Assembly (NCBI GenBank): GCA_007449985.2
Contig: VIIQ02000320.1
Span: 30,135-94,134 of the forward strand
Direction: 5' to 3'
Length of the DNA: 64,000 bases
Origin: Desmodesmus armatus
Lineage: Eukaryota; Chlorophyta; Chlorophyceae; Sphaeropleales; Scenedesmaceae
The notes beneath the pieces were generated by a model. The model saw nothing but the letters and a program-made list of their open reading frames with translations, was not told the DNA's origin and searched no databases. Below are positions 12,901 through 22,046 of the stretch, piece after piece (position 1 is the stretch's first letter; each line of letters begins with the position of its first letter). Made by a program: the position numbers and the translations under genes.

Positions 12901-14113
12901 GCCCCAAAGGGCTTGCACACATGGCCTGCTATGTCCAACAACCACACCACAGCCCAGCCACCAACCTGCACACTGCAGTGCGAGCCAATCGCTGGGCGGC
13001 TGCACCCCATCCTCCTGCGCCCACTGCAGTGGCTGGCTGCTGTTGTCGCAGTTGCTGCTGCTGCTGTCGTCGCTGCGCCTGCTCCTGCGTGGTGCCAGCT
13101 GGCTGTGCATGGTGCCGTTCATGATCATCTCCACGCTGCTGCCGCTGCCATGCACCACCTGCACTGTGTTGGGGATGGTGGTAGCCTCGTGGCTGCTGCC
13201 CACAGCCCCCATCACCAGGAAGGTGGACTGGTCCGTTGACACGACCGACATGCTGCAAGTGCAAGGGTTTAGACATCACGGGACGCAAGGGTTTATGTTC
13301 AGGAGTACAGAAGGCGGGAGATGGGTCGCCTGCCCCAAGCAAGGTTCTGCTGCTACGCCGGGTGGTATCATCTGGCGAGCAGCAGGGCATGTGTGATGCA
13401 CGTGCTCTGTACATCAGTTGCAGCTGCACATAGGCTGTGGGTGTGATCTGATTGGGTTGCAGAAGGTTCAAGAGGCTTGCAAGAGAGAAGCAGTACAGCC
13501 TGCACGCGACATTTGCACCCCCCCCCCTGCGCACCTTGCATAGCTGGCATGGCAATCAGCTGCGACAAGCTGCAGGGCCTTCTTTAAGGCATGCAGGGGA
13601 GCCTCCCTTTCTGCACTGCCTTCCGCAAAGCGCTCAATCAGTTCGCTGACCTGCAGGGGAAGGCAGCAACAAGGTTCAACAACCAAGAGCAGTAGCCCCT
13701 ACCTGGCAGCAGCAAGCTGCAACGCGCACTACAGATGCATTGACAATCACGAACAACACGACGAAGATGCAGAGAAACGCTCCTGGGGCCCCGCAATCGC
13801 ATCTGCAATGCTGCACCCGCAAGACGTTTTGCACCGGCACGGCCCCAGCACCGACCTTGAGCAGCGTTTGCTTGACAGCTGCCGACTCTGTTTCGTTTAG
13901 TTTGCTCCATGGCTTGGCTATCTCCTTCTGCTGCTGCTGCTGTGGCCCTGCTGGTGGGACAGCACGGGGAGCCCGACTTGGGACTGCCTTCCCCTGGTCC
14001 TCTGCTGAATTAGGTGGCTGCCGAACATCTGCCTCAGTCAGGTCTCGCACTGGTGCATCGATCGACGCCTTCTCCTGAACTGCCGGTGCACTGAAGCAGC
14101 AAAGGAGCCCCAT
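3963..14113 (-). CDS. Large GAF-like/TKL-type protein kinase, 16 coding segments
   Basis: Predicted membrane-associated signalling Ser/Thr (TKL-like) kinase of about 1,560 aa. Coding segments: 14113-13856, 13650-13535, 13252-12966, 12637-12394, 12077-11781, 11339-11213, 10883-10744, 10105-9937, 9546-9302, 8751-8585, 8120-7944, 7703-7049, 6754-6638, 6376-6338, 6097-5900 and about 5407-3963. Junctions are GT-AG and phases agree except where noted. The N-terminus MGLLCCFS fits N-myristoylation (Gly2) plus palmitoylation (Cys5/6). Segments 2-7 look GAF-like (IFGALYCLADVNTEFSEV). Kinase motifs: GEGGFAKV loop (about residue 670), VAVK lysine, HEIAIL helix C, HCDLKPANV catalytic loop (non-RD), DFGLSR, VAPEAL and DVYAFG. 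Two low-complexity inserts lie in segment 12. The tail is Gln/Ala-rich. Two apparent 1-nt frame breaks, near 12465 and in a C6 run near 4205, could be sequence errors or real lesions. The acceptor of the last segment and the end of the gene are uncertain; the kinase identity is secure. Confidence 0.85.
8262..8640 (-). repeat. Tandem duplication of the glycine-loop exon edge
   Basis: Two diverged copies, offset by about 207-218 bp, cover the 3' end of the kinase P-loop exon (8751-8585) and following intron sequence. The intronic copy near 8425-8365 still reads GFAKVFRGLARW against GFAKVFRGLYRW in the true exon. Flanking blocks (gctgagccctcc..agacccccgt) recur at 8286 and 8493. The intronic copy lacks the gEGG part of the loop in a usable frame, so it is more likely a dead fragment than an alternative exon. 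Confidence 0.8.
10287..10797 (-). repeat. 120-bp tandem repeat spanning an exon end and its 5' splice site
   Basis: About four copies with an exact 120-bp period; the blocks at 10441-10560 and 10561-10680 are almost identical. The copy nearest the true exon (10883-10744) contains its last residues (QLSGPLLHEFLV) and the donor GTGAGGAGG. The other copies repeat this exon end, the donor and the intron start. Each copy also has an AG just before the exon-like block, so each could in principle be recognised as a 44-nt exon, which would shift the frame. The copy near 10380-10420 is the most diverged. Skipping all the extra copies gives correct phase into the next exon at 10105. Confidence 0.9.
11593..11692. 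repeat. Long near-perfect hairpin inside a kinase intron
   Basis: Arms 11593-11629 and 11654-11692 are reverse complements over 37 bp with a single 2-nt bulge; the loop is 24 nt. It sits in the intron between coding segments 5 and 6 (11780-11340). The arms carry gcttgtttcacaaaac. The shape fits a foldback/MITE-like element or a small-RNA hairpin. I could not see a clear target-site duplication. Confidence 0.85.
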
Positions 14114-16359
14114 CTGGCTGTGACGGGCCCGTCTGCAGCTGCCAGAGCAACAACAACTTTCGACACCCCAGAAAGGGTATGTTCAATCCGCTAAAGCATT
14201 GCTTGGTGCACCGACTGCGAAACTTGTTACAGAGCAGCACGACGTTCGTTCCAACCAATGGACAACAAGTGGAACATCAATACAGGGTGTACAGGTCCTT
14301 CACCGAAATTCGCAGCGAATGGTCCCAGTTTTCCAGCTTAACCCCTAAGGCTGAGCCTGGCTCGTCACGGACAGGAACACACCGATGGTTTTCTCGATAC
14401 CATGACGCCACATGACGTTGTTCAGTCAGTCCCGTGTGCGCAGTGGGCCCCAGTCCGCCTTGGTACCGTTTGTCACCTGTCACCGTGTGACCATGTTTAC
14501 CATCCTCTGGGCGGCCTGCTGGGGCGGGTGAGGACATATCCACGTCCATTTCTCAACTGTGGACGCCACTGGTGCTTGCATGCCCATAGATGGCAAGACT
14601 GGCATGTTCCTAGGTTTCATCTGCCCAACAACTCACAGTGAAACTGCAACCACATGATGTCAAGACGACAACCTAGCCACCTGATCAGTGTCTGCAGCTG
14701 TCTTGTTTTTACCAGTAGGGCCACCAGCGCCTGCTTGTGAGGTCTGTTTGGGCTAACTTGCATGCTGCAGTCACCCGCTTAGCATCTTGCGGCACCGGTC
14801 TGCCTGACTAGAGGGACTTGGTGTGCATCTGCCCGCTCCCTCATTCACAAACGCACTGGTGCCGCACGCAGTCTGGTTCGAGGAGCACAAACCCTGCATG
14901 CACGCCGAGCAACAAGCTGTTCACAAAAAGCTGCACTTTTGGCTTTGTGGCCTTACAAAGCATTCAATGCTGGCGGCCAGCAAGTATGGCTCCACCACTG
15001 GGCGGCGCAGCCAGCAGTAAACGCAGAGATGCTGAAACACATGGTGCATCACCTGGTCACACTGTGGCAGTGTGTGATACACCTGCAAAAGATCTATCTC
15101 AGACCTGACTGCATGCACCGTGCACATGCACCCACCAACCCCTTCCCACTCCTGGCCGAATACACCACCACCATCAATGTCACTGCAGCAGGAACAGTGG
15201 CAGGCGCAGGGAAGGGATTCTGGTACGCACACTCGTGCCACCCCACAAACAGCAGGCACCCGCATTTGAGTATAGGAGGGAACAGAATCACCGCATGGCC
15301 TAGCGCCAACAGACGCCACAGGCACACCCACTGCTGCTGACAGCAACCACGCTGCATCACAACTTACGCACACGCCCTGAAGCTCCCAAGCAGTGTCTGC
15401 CTCGCCACCCGGTGTGCACAGCTGGAGCCTCCAGGGTGAGGTGCACAACCAGGGAGTTGGGGAAGCTGACTGTTACGCCCGACAACTGTAGCAACCCACA
15501 TCGCAGGGCAGCCAAGATGCTCAACACAGCACGATCCAGTCTACTCATAGCAGACTGTGATACAATATGCAGATAGTAGACTGGGATGAATGCAGGTTAT
15601 AAGCTGGGAAGACAAGCTGGGCTTTGCTGAGGGCTTGGCCCCAGGCAGAGGCAACCCCCATCACCCACCAACACCATCCAAAAAAAAAAAGGACACAATC
15701 ATCACAACGTGCCTGAGCCATGCCACAGGCAGACAGGAACGGCACACAAGCTGCAGGCGCAACTCACATACTGGTACAAACAGCACAGCATTTGCAAGCC
15801 TGATCTCGATGCATGCACATCAACTCTGCTCGCACATGCGATGCAGGTACATATGGTACAGCACATGACACAAAAACCAAGGGGCTGGTAGTAATTGCCG
15901 CTCGGCGACCGCACGACGGCTACAGAAAACACATGCAATGCAGTTACCCAGCAACACAAACAAAAACAAGCCACACAGCTACACGCCCTCAACAAGCCTT
16001 GTGAGCTGGCCGCTACCAGGCGGGTAGGAGTGTGGGCAAGCCGCATCCTCCCTGCTACACCCCTCTTACACAATCGGTCGAATGCTTAGTACGGTCCTTC
16101 CTAATATTGCTGCAGCCACACTGCTTCCTAGAGTAGTACACAGGCCTATCCGCATGCATCCCAACCCACCCACCCACCCAGCACCATCTCTTCACATCCA
16201 TCGTCCACACCTCCCCCAAGCCATGGCTTTTGACATCACCATCAAAATCAAAATTACCACTGTCATCCCGTCCTCAGTGCTCCCCTGGCTTGGCGGTAGT
16301 GCTCCAATGCTGGGCAGCTGTTCAGCCTGGTGCACCCACACAGCTACTGCCACACATGC
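14114..16359. other. Intergenic region between two minus-strand genes
   Basis: Holds the upstream region of the kinase gene (start 14113) and the 3' flank of the DnaJ-ferredoxin gene. I saw no domain-bearing frame. The 175-codon minus frame at 15448-14921 is Cys/Val-rich and unrecognised. An A-run of 10 lies near 15680. No TATA box was evident close to 14113. Confidence 0.5.
16066..16070 (-). promoter_or_regulatory. Possible TGTAA polyadenylation signal
   Basis: The minus strand reads TGTAA here, about 430 nt beyond the stop of the DnaJ-ferredoxin gene. TGTAA is the usual polyadenylation signal of volvocalean algae. A pentamer occurs often by chance, so this is only a candidate. Confidence 0.3.
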
Positions 16360-16545
16360 TGCAGCTGAGTCTCAGTGTTCCGAGGAACCACGGACCCCCT
16401 GGTTCAAGAATGATGCCGCCGCCGCTGCTGTGTCCGTCTGTGAGCGTCTTAAAGACACGAGCTGCAGCTGAGCCTCAGTGTTCCCATGCTTCCCATTGAT
16501 CAGGAGTTGATGCCGCTGCTGCTGCTCTGTCCGTCTGTGAGTGCC
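16360..16545 (-). repeat. Tandem duplication of the last DnaJ-ferredoxin exon end
   Basis: A block of about 90 bp including the final coding residues (LTDGQSSSSG), the stop region and the first 3'-untranslated bases (cactgaggctcagctg in sense) is repeated immediately downstream with substitutions. The downstream copy reads LTDGHSSGGG and then runs through the region where the original has its stop. The shared ends show a head-to-tail duplication of the gene's 3' coding edge. Confidence 0.75.
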
Positions 16546-19500
16546 TTGATGGGCCTGCTGATGCGCCTGTACATGTTCCAGCGACGCATCGCACGCGTAG
16601 CAGCAGAGGCTAGCTCTGCCAGGCGGCGGGCGGCTGGGTCCCTGAAGTCAAACACGGGCTCGTCATCGCTGCTGCTGCTCGTGCTGCCTGCATGTCAGGT
16701 CAGCACAAGGGGGAGGGGGCATCAGGAAATGTCTGGCCACGACTTGACCTCTCCCTCAGGGGGGACAGGGTTTCAGCCGTTCACCGGCTGCAAGGATACT
16801 GACAATTCCAACAAGTCAACCCGGTCTTGATGTGTGGACCTTCCAAATGCAATGGAGATACATGTGACCATGGCTTGTCCAACCCACTCACCCAGCAAGC
16901 AAGCATGTGGATGAACATGCACGAGCAAGCCATCTGGCCAGGGCATTACTCCATGATGCCGATCACACTGCATTACAGCTGCAGGCTAGGTTATGTGTCA
17001 ACTGTGCTGCATAGTGCGGCCCAATGGCACATGCGCATGGGTTTCAACCTTTCACTTGCATGCATGACCCTCCACGTATCCTATGTGTCAGCACACAACA
17101 CACGCACCCTCTGGTCCCCACAATTCCACCGTACCTGAGTGACTGGGGTGTGTGTCCACGTACTGGCTCCAGAATGACACCCAGCCGCCGCCGGTGCTGC
17201 TGCCGCCTGCTGCCGCAAAGGCCTGCTGCTGACGCATCGTGGCAATGGCTGCCTGACGGTTACGCCAGGCCCTGAGCGCATTGTTTGCATCATGTGTGAA
17301 AGGTGATCAGAACGGTGTCTGTACGGACATAGGCACGTACACTTGGCAATACGGGACATGGCTGACGCTGCAGGTACTGCATGCATCCTCTGCACGCAGG
17401 ACTGCATGCATGTCTACGTCTACTCGATCATACTACGTGTTGACACACCTGTGCGCCTCCTCGAAGACGTTTCCTGGTGACCTGTGGTTGCGCAGCATGA
17501 TGAAGGCGTCCACACGCTCCATGCTCTCCAGCGCAGTCTCAAGCACGGACAGCTGGGGGGACGTCACCTGGCGGGGAGGGGGGGGGGAGGGAGGGAGGGG
17601 CAAGACATGCTCAAACATACCATCTACAAGCACGGACAGCTGGGGGGACGTCACCTAGAGGGGGGGGGGGGGCAGGGAGGGAGGGGGGAGACAGGAAGGG
17701 GCAAACATGTTGAGCCGTCCCATCTACATCTTGCTGCTCTGTGCTGACACACTGTCAGGGCAAGGGGAGCGCAGTCTCAAGCATGGACAGCTGGGGGGAC
17801 GTCACCTGACGGGCAGGGGGGGAGGGAGGGAGGGGGAAAGGAAGCGGCAAGACATGCTCAGACATGCCATCTACATCTTACTGTTCTGCGCTGACATACT
17901 GCAAGGGCAAGGGGACCGGTGCCTTGCGGGTTCGACCCAGGCATAGATAGGTGTGGGGTGGGGGTCACCTGACGCGGTGGTTGGAGGAACACATTCCAGA
18001 ACTACATGTGCTGCTGCCTGGCTGCCCTGCTGCAATGCTAGGAGGTCGCAACCAGATGCAACCACATTGTCAGCAAACACCTCCTCTTCCTACCACCACC
18101 CACCACAACCGCCAGAGACCACAGACACACGCTGCCAAACAATCTGGATTTGGTGTTGATGATCTCCATCTTGAAACACAATCCCCGTGACACACTTCCT
18201 CGATCTTCCTCAATCTTTCAACCCCCCCCCCTCCGGGGCCCCCCGCTCACCCAGTGTATGCAGTCCACGGGACATGTCTCAATGGCCACCCGGTGGCAAC
18301 TCCCCATTGTCGACACTCCCTATCAATGCCACTCAAACACACCGTCATCAATCCCTCTCAATGTCGCCCCCCCCCCCCCCCCCCCTGCCCCCGCCCTCCC
18401 CCCCCCCCCCCTCTCACCCAGTGGATGCAGTCCACAGGGCATGTCTCCATTGCCACCTGAACCCCACTGTAAACACCCCCTCTCTGCCGACCCCCCCCCC
18501 CTGCCCCCGCCCCAATTGTACGGCGCCCCACCCACTGTGCCCCCCCCCTCACCCAATGGATGCAGTCCACGGGGCATGTCTCCATGGCCACCTGAATCTC
18601 CTCCTGCAGCTCGAAATTGAGTGCATCTACACCAGGCACCACCCGCGCACGACCATACTTGCTGCCCTCAACAAAGAAGGCGGCCGGGCAGGCACGAACA
18701 CACTTGCCGCAGCCGATACAATTGATCTGCAGCGAACCAAACGGCAGGGGACAAGTCTTGCGGTAGGTTTATTTTCAAGGGTGGCCCACAGAGGGAACTA
18801 GGGGTTGGCCATGGCCTGTTGAAGTTCCGCAAGGCCTTGTGTCGGGTATAAAGGCATGCATTCACTTGCTGAGCCAATGCAGACCCCCCCCCCCCCCCCC
18901 CCCGCCCTCACTACACCCTTCTTACTTGCCACACACTGTTGACCTTCATGTTGTGATGTATCAGTGCGCTGCAGTCTGTGATCACATCCCAAACTGCCAC
19001 CACCGCCTCCACCCACCTCGTCCACAAAGACCTGGTCTGCAGGGAAGCTGTTGTCCACAAAGGGGTTCACCGCCTCAACACTGAACCCAGCAATGGCATC
19101 GTACATAGCACGAGCATCAGGGTCTGACAGCGTCTGCGGGGGGGGGGGGGGGGTGAGAACATGTGTTGTTGTAGGGGAGTCAGCAGGGGATCGTGGGTGT
19201 GTGTCAGTGCAGCGAGGGGAGGGTTTGGTGGGTGTAGAGCAGAGGGAAAGAGACATGTCTACCTTAGACGTGCAGCCAAAGTGCTGCACATTTTGTGCGA
19301 GCTGCAATGTTTCAGCCAGCAGCTTCTCACAACATTTGAGGGAAGAAGAGACTAGGGGTGAAGGAAGGGCACGATCACAGCAACAAACTGTTGCTGCTGC
19401 TGTTGCCGCTGCTGCTGCTGCTGCTGCTTGATAGTGCAAAATGCAACCTGGTGAACTACATGCGGCGCGACAGGGTGGGCATTGCCCGTCGAAAACACAG

Positions 19501-20644
19501 ACAAATCGTTGTTGCCACCCACTGCTGCTGCTGTTATTACTGGCACTGTTGGTATGCATCCCCGCCGCCCACCGCTGCCCGCAGTGAGCGGCCGTGTGCC
19601 CTGCCCTGCCCCCCCCCCCACCCCTTTGACCTAACACACCTGGTAGATCTGGTTGAGCAGTGCGCAAAAGGCTGTTGAATCGAAGCCGTCGTTAGTTGCC
19701 TTGTCGGGGTGGTGCTCCCGCACCATGTCGTAGTAGGCAGCCTTGATCTCACGGGGACGGGCGGTGGGGTGCTGCGCGGGGAGGGGGGGGGGGGATGCAA
19801 CAATGCAAGGGACCGGCAGCCAGGTGAGTCAGGCAGATGGCAGACTATCTGGCAGTGTGGGTCACTGCATCTGAGATGCAAGGAGGGCTAGGGCCAGGAC
19901 CCGGTGCCCCCAAACAAGCCGACACTGAGTTTGGCAGAGCGTACAGAAACCAAGGGGATGCACGGTTATAGCAGTCGCTGACGCAGGGCGGATGCATGTT
20001 GTGAGGGCTGCTCAGCTGCCTGTGGAGCCTGGAGCACTGGTGCAGGAAGCTACACAGCCTCCACAATGCGCTCGATCTATACACTAGCGATGCGAGCCAG
20101 AGGGCCGGCAGGGCTGCTGAGGGCTCAGGTGCTGTGACCCATCTAGAAAGTGCATCCAGAGACATGCTGACAAGCCATGTACGGGCCTGCTGCACTCAAG
20201 TGTTGCGCCAGCATGTGCACATTGACCGGGAAGAGCAGCAGGACAATGAGGAGGAGGAGGCCCCCAAGTTGGCAGGGTTGAAGAACAGGTTGTTAGACAC
20301 AAGAGCAACAAATTGCCATTCAGGCGGGGGTGGCACGAGAGGGGGGGGGGGGGGGGGGGGCTTGAGCTGGGACCTCTGCTGCCCGCAAGGCATGAGACAG
20401 TGTGCATGGTGTCGTGTCCGCAAGACCGAGCCAGCAGCTGGCTGCTCACCAGGCCCAATATGCTGTAGAAGTCCTCGCCAGACCACATGGGGCTCACGGA
20501 AGGCATCTGAGCTGCTCGCAGCGCAACATTTCTGCTCTGCTGCCCCAGCTGAACAGGCCTCGCCACGCCTCTGCAGCTGCTGTGCTGCGCCGGGATGGAC
20601 TTGCAGGATGTCCTGCCGACTGTCTGCATGCTGTGCGAATGCAT
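16500..20644 (-). CDS. Chloroplast DnaJ-like protein with 4Fe-4S ferredoxin domain (CDJ3/4/5-type)
   Basis: Predicted 353-aa plastid J-protein, a co-chaperone for stromal HSP70. Seven exons: 20644-20450, 19771-19640, 19133-19017, 18726-18553, 17567-17449, 17271-17135 and 16687-16500; every junction keeps phase and the frame ends at TGA 16502-16500. Residues 1 to about 46 are Ser/Arg/Gln-rich with almost no acids, like a chloroplast transit peptide. The J domain starts at EDFYSILGL (57-65) and has HPD at 86-88. The ferredoxin domain is encoded by exon 4: CIGCGKCVRACP gives Cys151/154/157/161, and CPVDC adds Cys199/203, enough for one 4Fe-4S cluster. The C-terminal part is unassigned. Chlamydomonas CDJ3/4 are known J-proteins with redox-active clusters; the subtype here is inferred. 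Exon edges in introns 4 and 5 and at the 3' end are duplicated. The initiator could also be the second Met. Confidence 0.9.
17567..17915 (-). repeat. Triplicated exon-5 start with 3' splice site (DnaJ-ferredoxin gene)
   Basis: The first residues of exon 5 (VTSPQLSVL) and the acceptor region recur upstream in the sense direction, ending at 17656 and 17808. All three copies have AG directly before GTGACGTCCCCCC (ccgccag, ctctag, ccgtcag). Longer shared blocks (catctacatctt..ctgctctg) at 17721-17770 and 17868-17915 show a unit of about 147 bp. The three acceptors are potentially interchangeable 3' splice sites. Confidence 0.85.
18247..18600 (-). repeat. Triplicated exon-4 end with 5' splice site (ferredoxin CPVDC segment)
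   Basis: Three copies at about 18549-18595 (true exon end), 18415-18458 and 18247-18290 encode VAMETCPVDCIHW or VAIETCPVDCIHW. Each is followed by a GTGAG-type donor. The middle copy has AG right before GTGGCAATGG and is 39 nt long, in frame, so it could be included as an exon. The third copy lacks an AG acceptor at that point. C-runs (G-runs in the sense strand) separate the copies. Confidence 0.9.
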
Positions 20645-22046
20645 GGCTAAGGGTTGTCAGGTCTGGTGAAGAGATCAAGTTCCTGCTGCTCTGTGTCCCG
20701 GGATCCTGTAAGCGCAACAGCCAGCACGCGATACGCTGTCACGATATTAAGGTTGAAGATTCAGCTGCAATTAGCTGGCTACAGGCACGACAGGGCCAAG
20801 GTGCAGTGATGACGTCGATATCCGAGTTCACTGACGCAACATCAGCTCAATGCTGCCCTCGACCTGCGTAACAAGGCTTTGCAAGCTCCCACTCGTACCT
20901 ATGAGACACACACCCAGCCCTATGCTATGCACGCGGAAAACGCACGTCAGACGGGGGTGTCAGACAGACTGGCTGGCTTGGCGAGGCCTGCGCTGTGCTT
21001 GATAATAAGTTTCGGTCTCTCCGAAACCCCTTGCAAGCTACTTGTCCGAAGTGACCGTTTGAGCCTCAACGGCACAATCAGTCATTTGTTAGGGTCCTTT
21101 TCTTCATGTCGCGCCCACGCGGCTGCTTAAAGCATGAACGTTTCTTTGATATGCTCAAAAGCTCAGATTGTGTGGTACATCGATGTTTGCGTCCTCAACG
21201 AGAAAAGAGCATGCACGAATTGCTATGGAGGTGCAGCTAAGGCCAGAGACGTTTAGGGTATAGACCCAGTTCATCGAAATGCGTCATGCGGGTGAAAAAG
21301 AGGCCAGCACGGTGAGCCCGTGCGCTTGGAGCACTTTTGCGACAGGCAACCCAGCCCACGCATCCGGCTGGCTGGACAGTACATCCGAACATTATGTGCA
21401 TGCACGTTACAGTGGCTGTTGGGTGGCTTGCTATGGCCTCCACCCCTGTGTCCTGCTGCTCTGTCACGTTGATGGCTGGGAGTGGTGTGCAGCATGGCTA
21501 TCACCGAGCACATGCATCGTAAACGTGCCCCTGATGACAGCAAATAGCCACCTGAACATCCCTGCTTGCTGCTTGGATTGCTTTGATCTCTTGATTGCCT
21601 TGGTGCCGCAGCCTGTCCTTGGGCCAGGAGCCAGTCCAGCGGATGGTGAGCAACAGGGGCCCCATTTGGTTCAGGGGCAGCCTTAGACCACAACAGAAAC
21701 TTCTATCCTTTCGTAACAGCCCATGTGACCAACGTCTCTAGCTGCCAGCATGTGATGGTCATCACCAGGCAGTGCACTGCAGTGCTTCCCCGTTTCCATG
21801 CTTCCAGACACAGTAGCAGCACAGGCGGGGTTGCATGCTCTACTGCTCATCACCAGCAGAGTGTCAGTGGCAGTGCAGTCCTGTTGTTCATAACCGAGCA
21901 ATCAGGGTTTTTCAGCCAAGGAGTTGAGCAAGTCTACAAGCCTTTTCCTGCAATTGCCTTATCCACATTCATGTGATCTGCACAGCTTATGCTGACGTGC
22001 CTATGTCTCTGCCCGCCTTCCTTCCGTACGCCCTGTGCCCGCGCAG
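20645..22046. other. Divergent intergenic region; probable missing 5' exon(s) of the plus-strand gene
   Basis: Lies between the minus-strand DnaJ-ferredoxin start and the first recognisable exon of the plus-strand gene. One weak candidate upstream exon is the frame from 21279 to about 21642: it ends at a GTGAGC donor in the phase needed to join 22047. No conserved motif supports it. Promoters of both genes should lie here. Confidence 0.45.

Noticed and set aside
14921..15448. 175-codon minus-strand frame upstream of the kinase
   Set aside because: No motif; the kinase has a good start at 14113 and the frame does not join it in phase through a clear splice pair.
17925..17945. T-arm-like sequence gggttcgaccc, possible tRNA gene
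   Set aside because: No A box, acceptor stem or anticodon arm at the proper distance; it lies in a tandem-duplicated intron.
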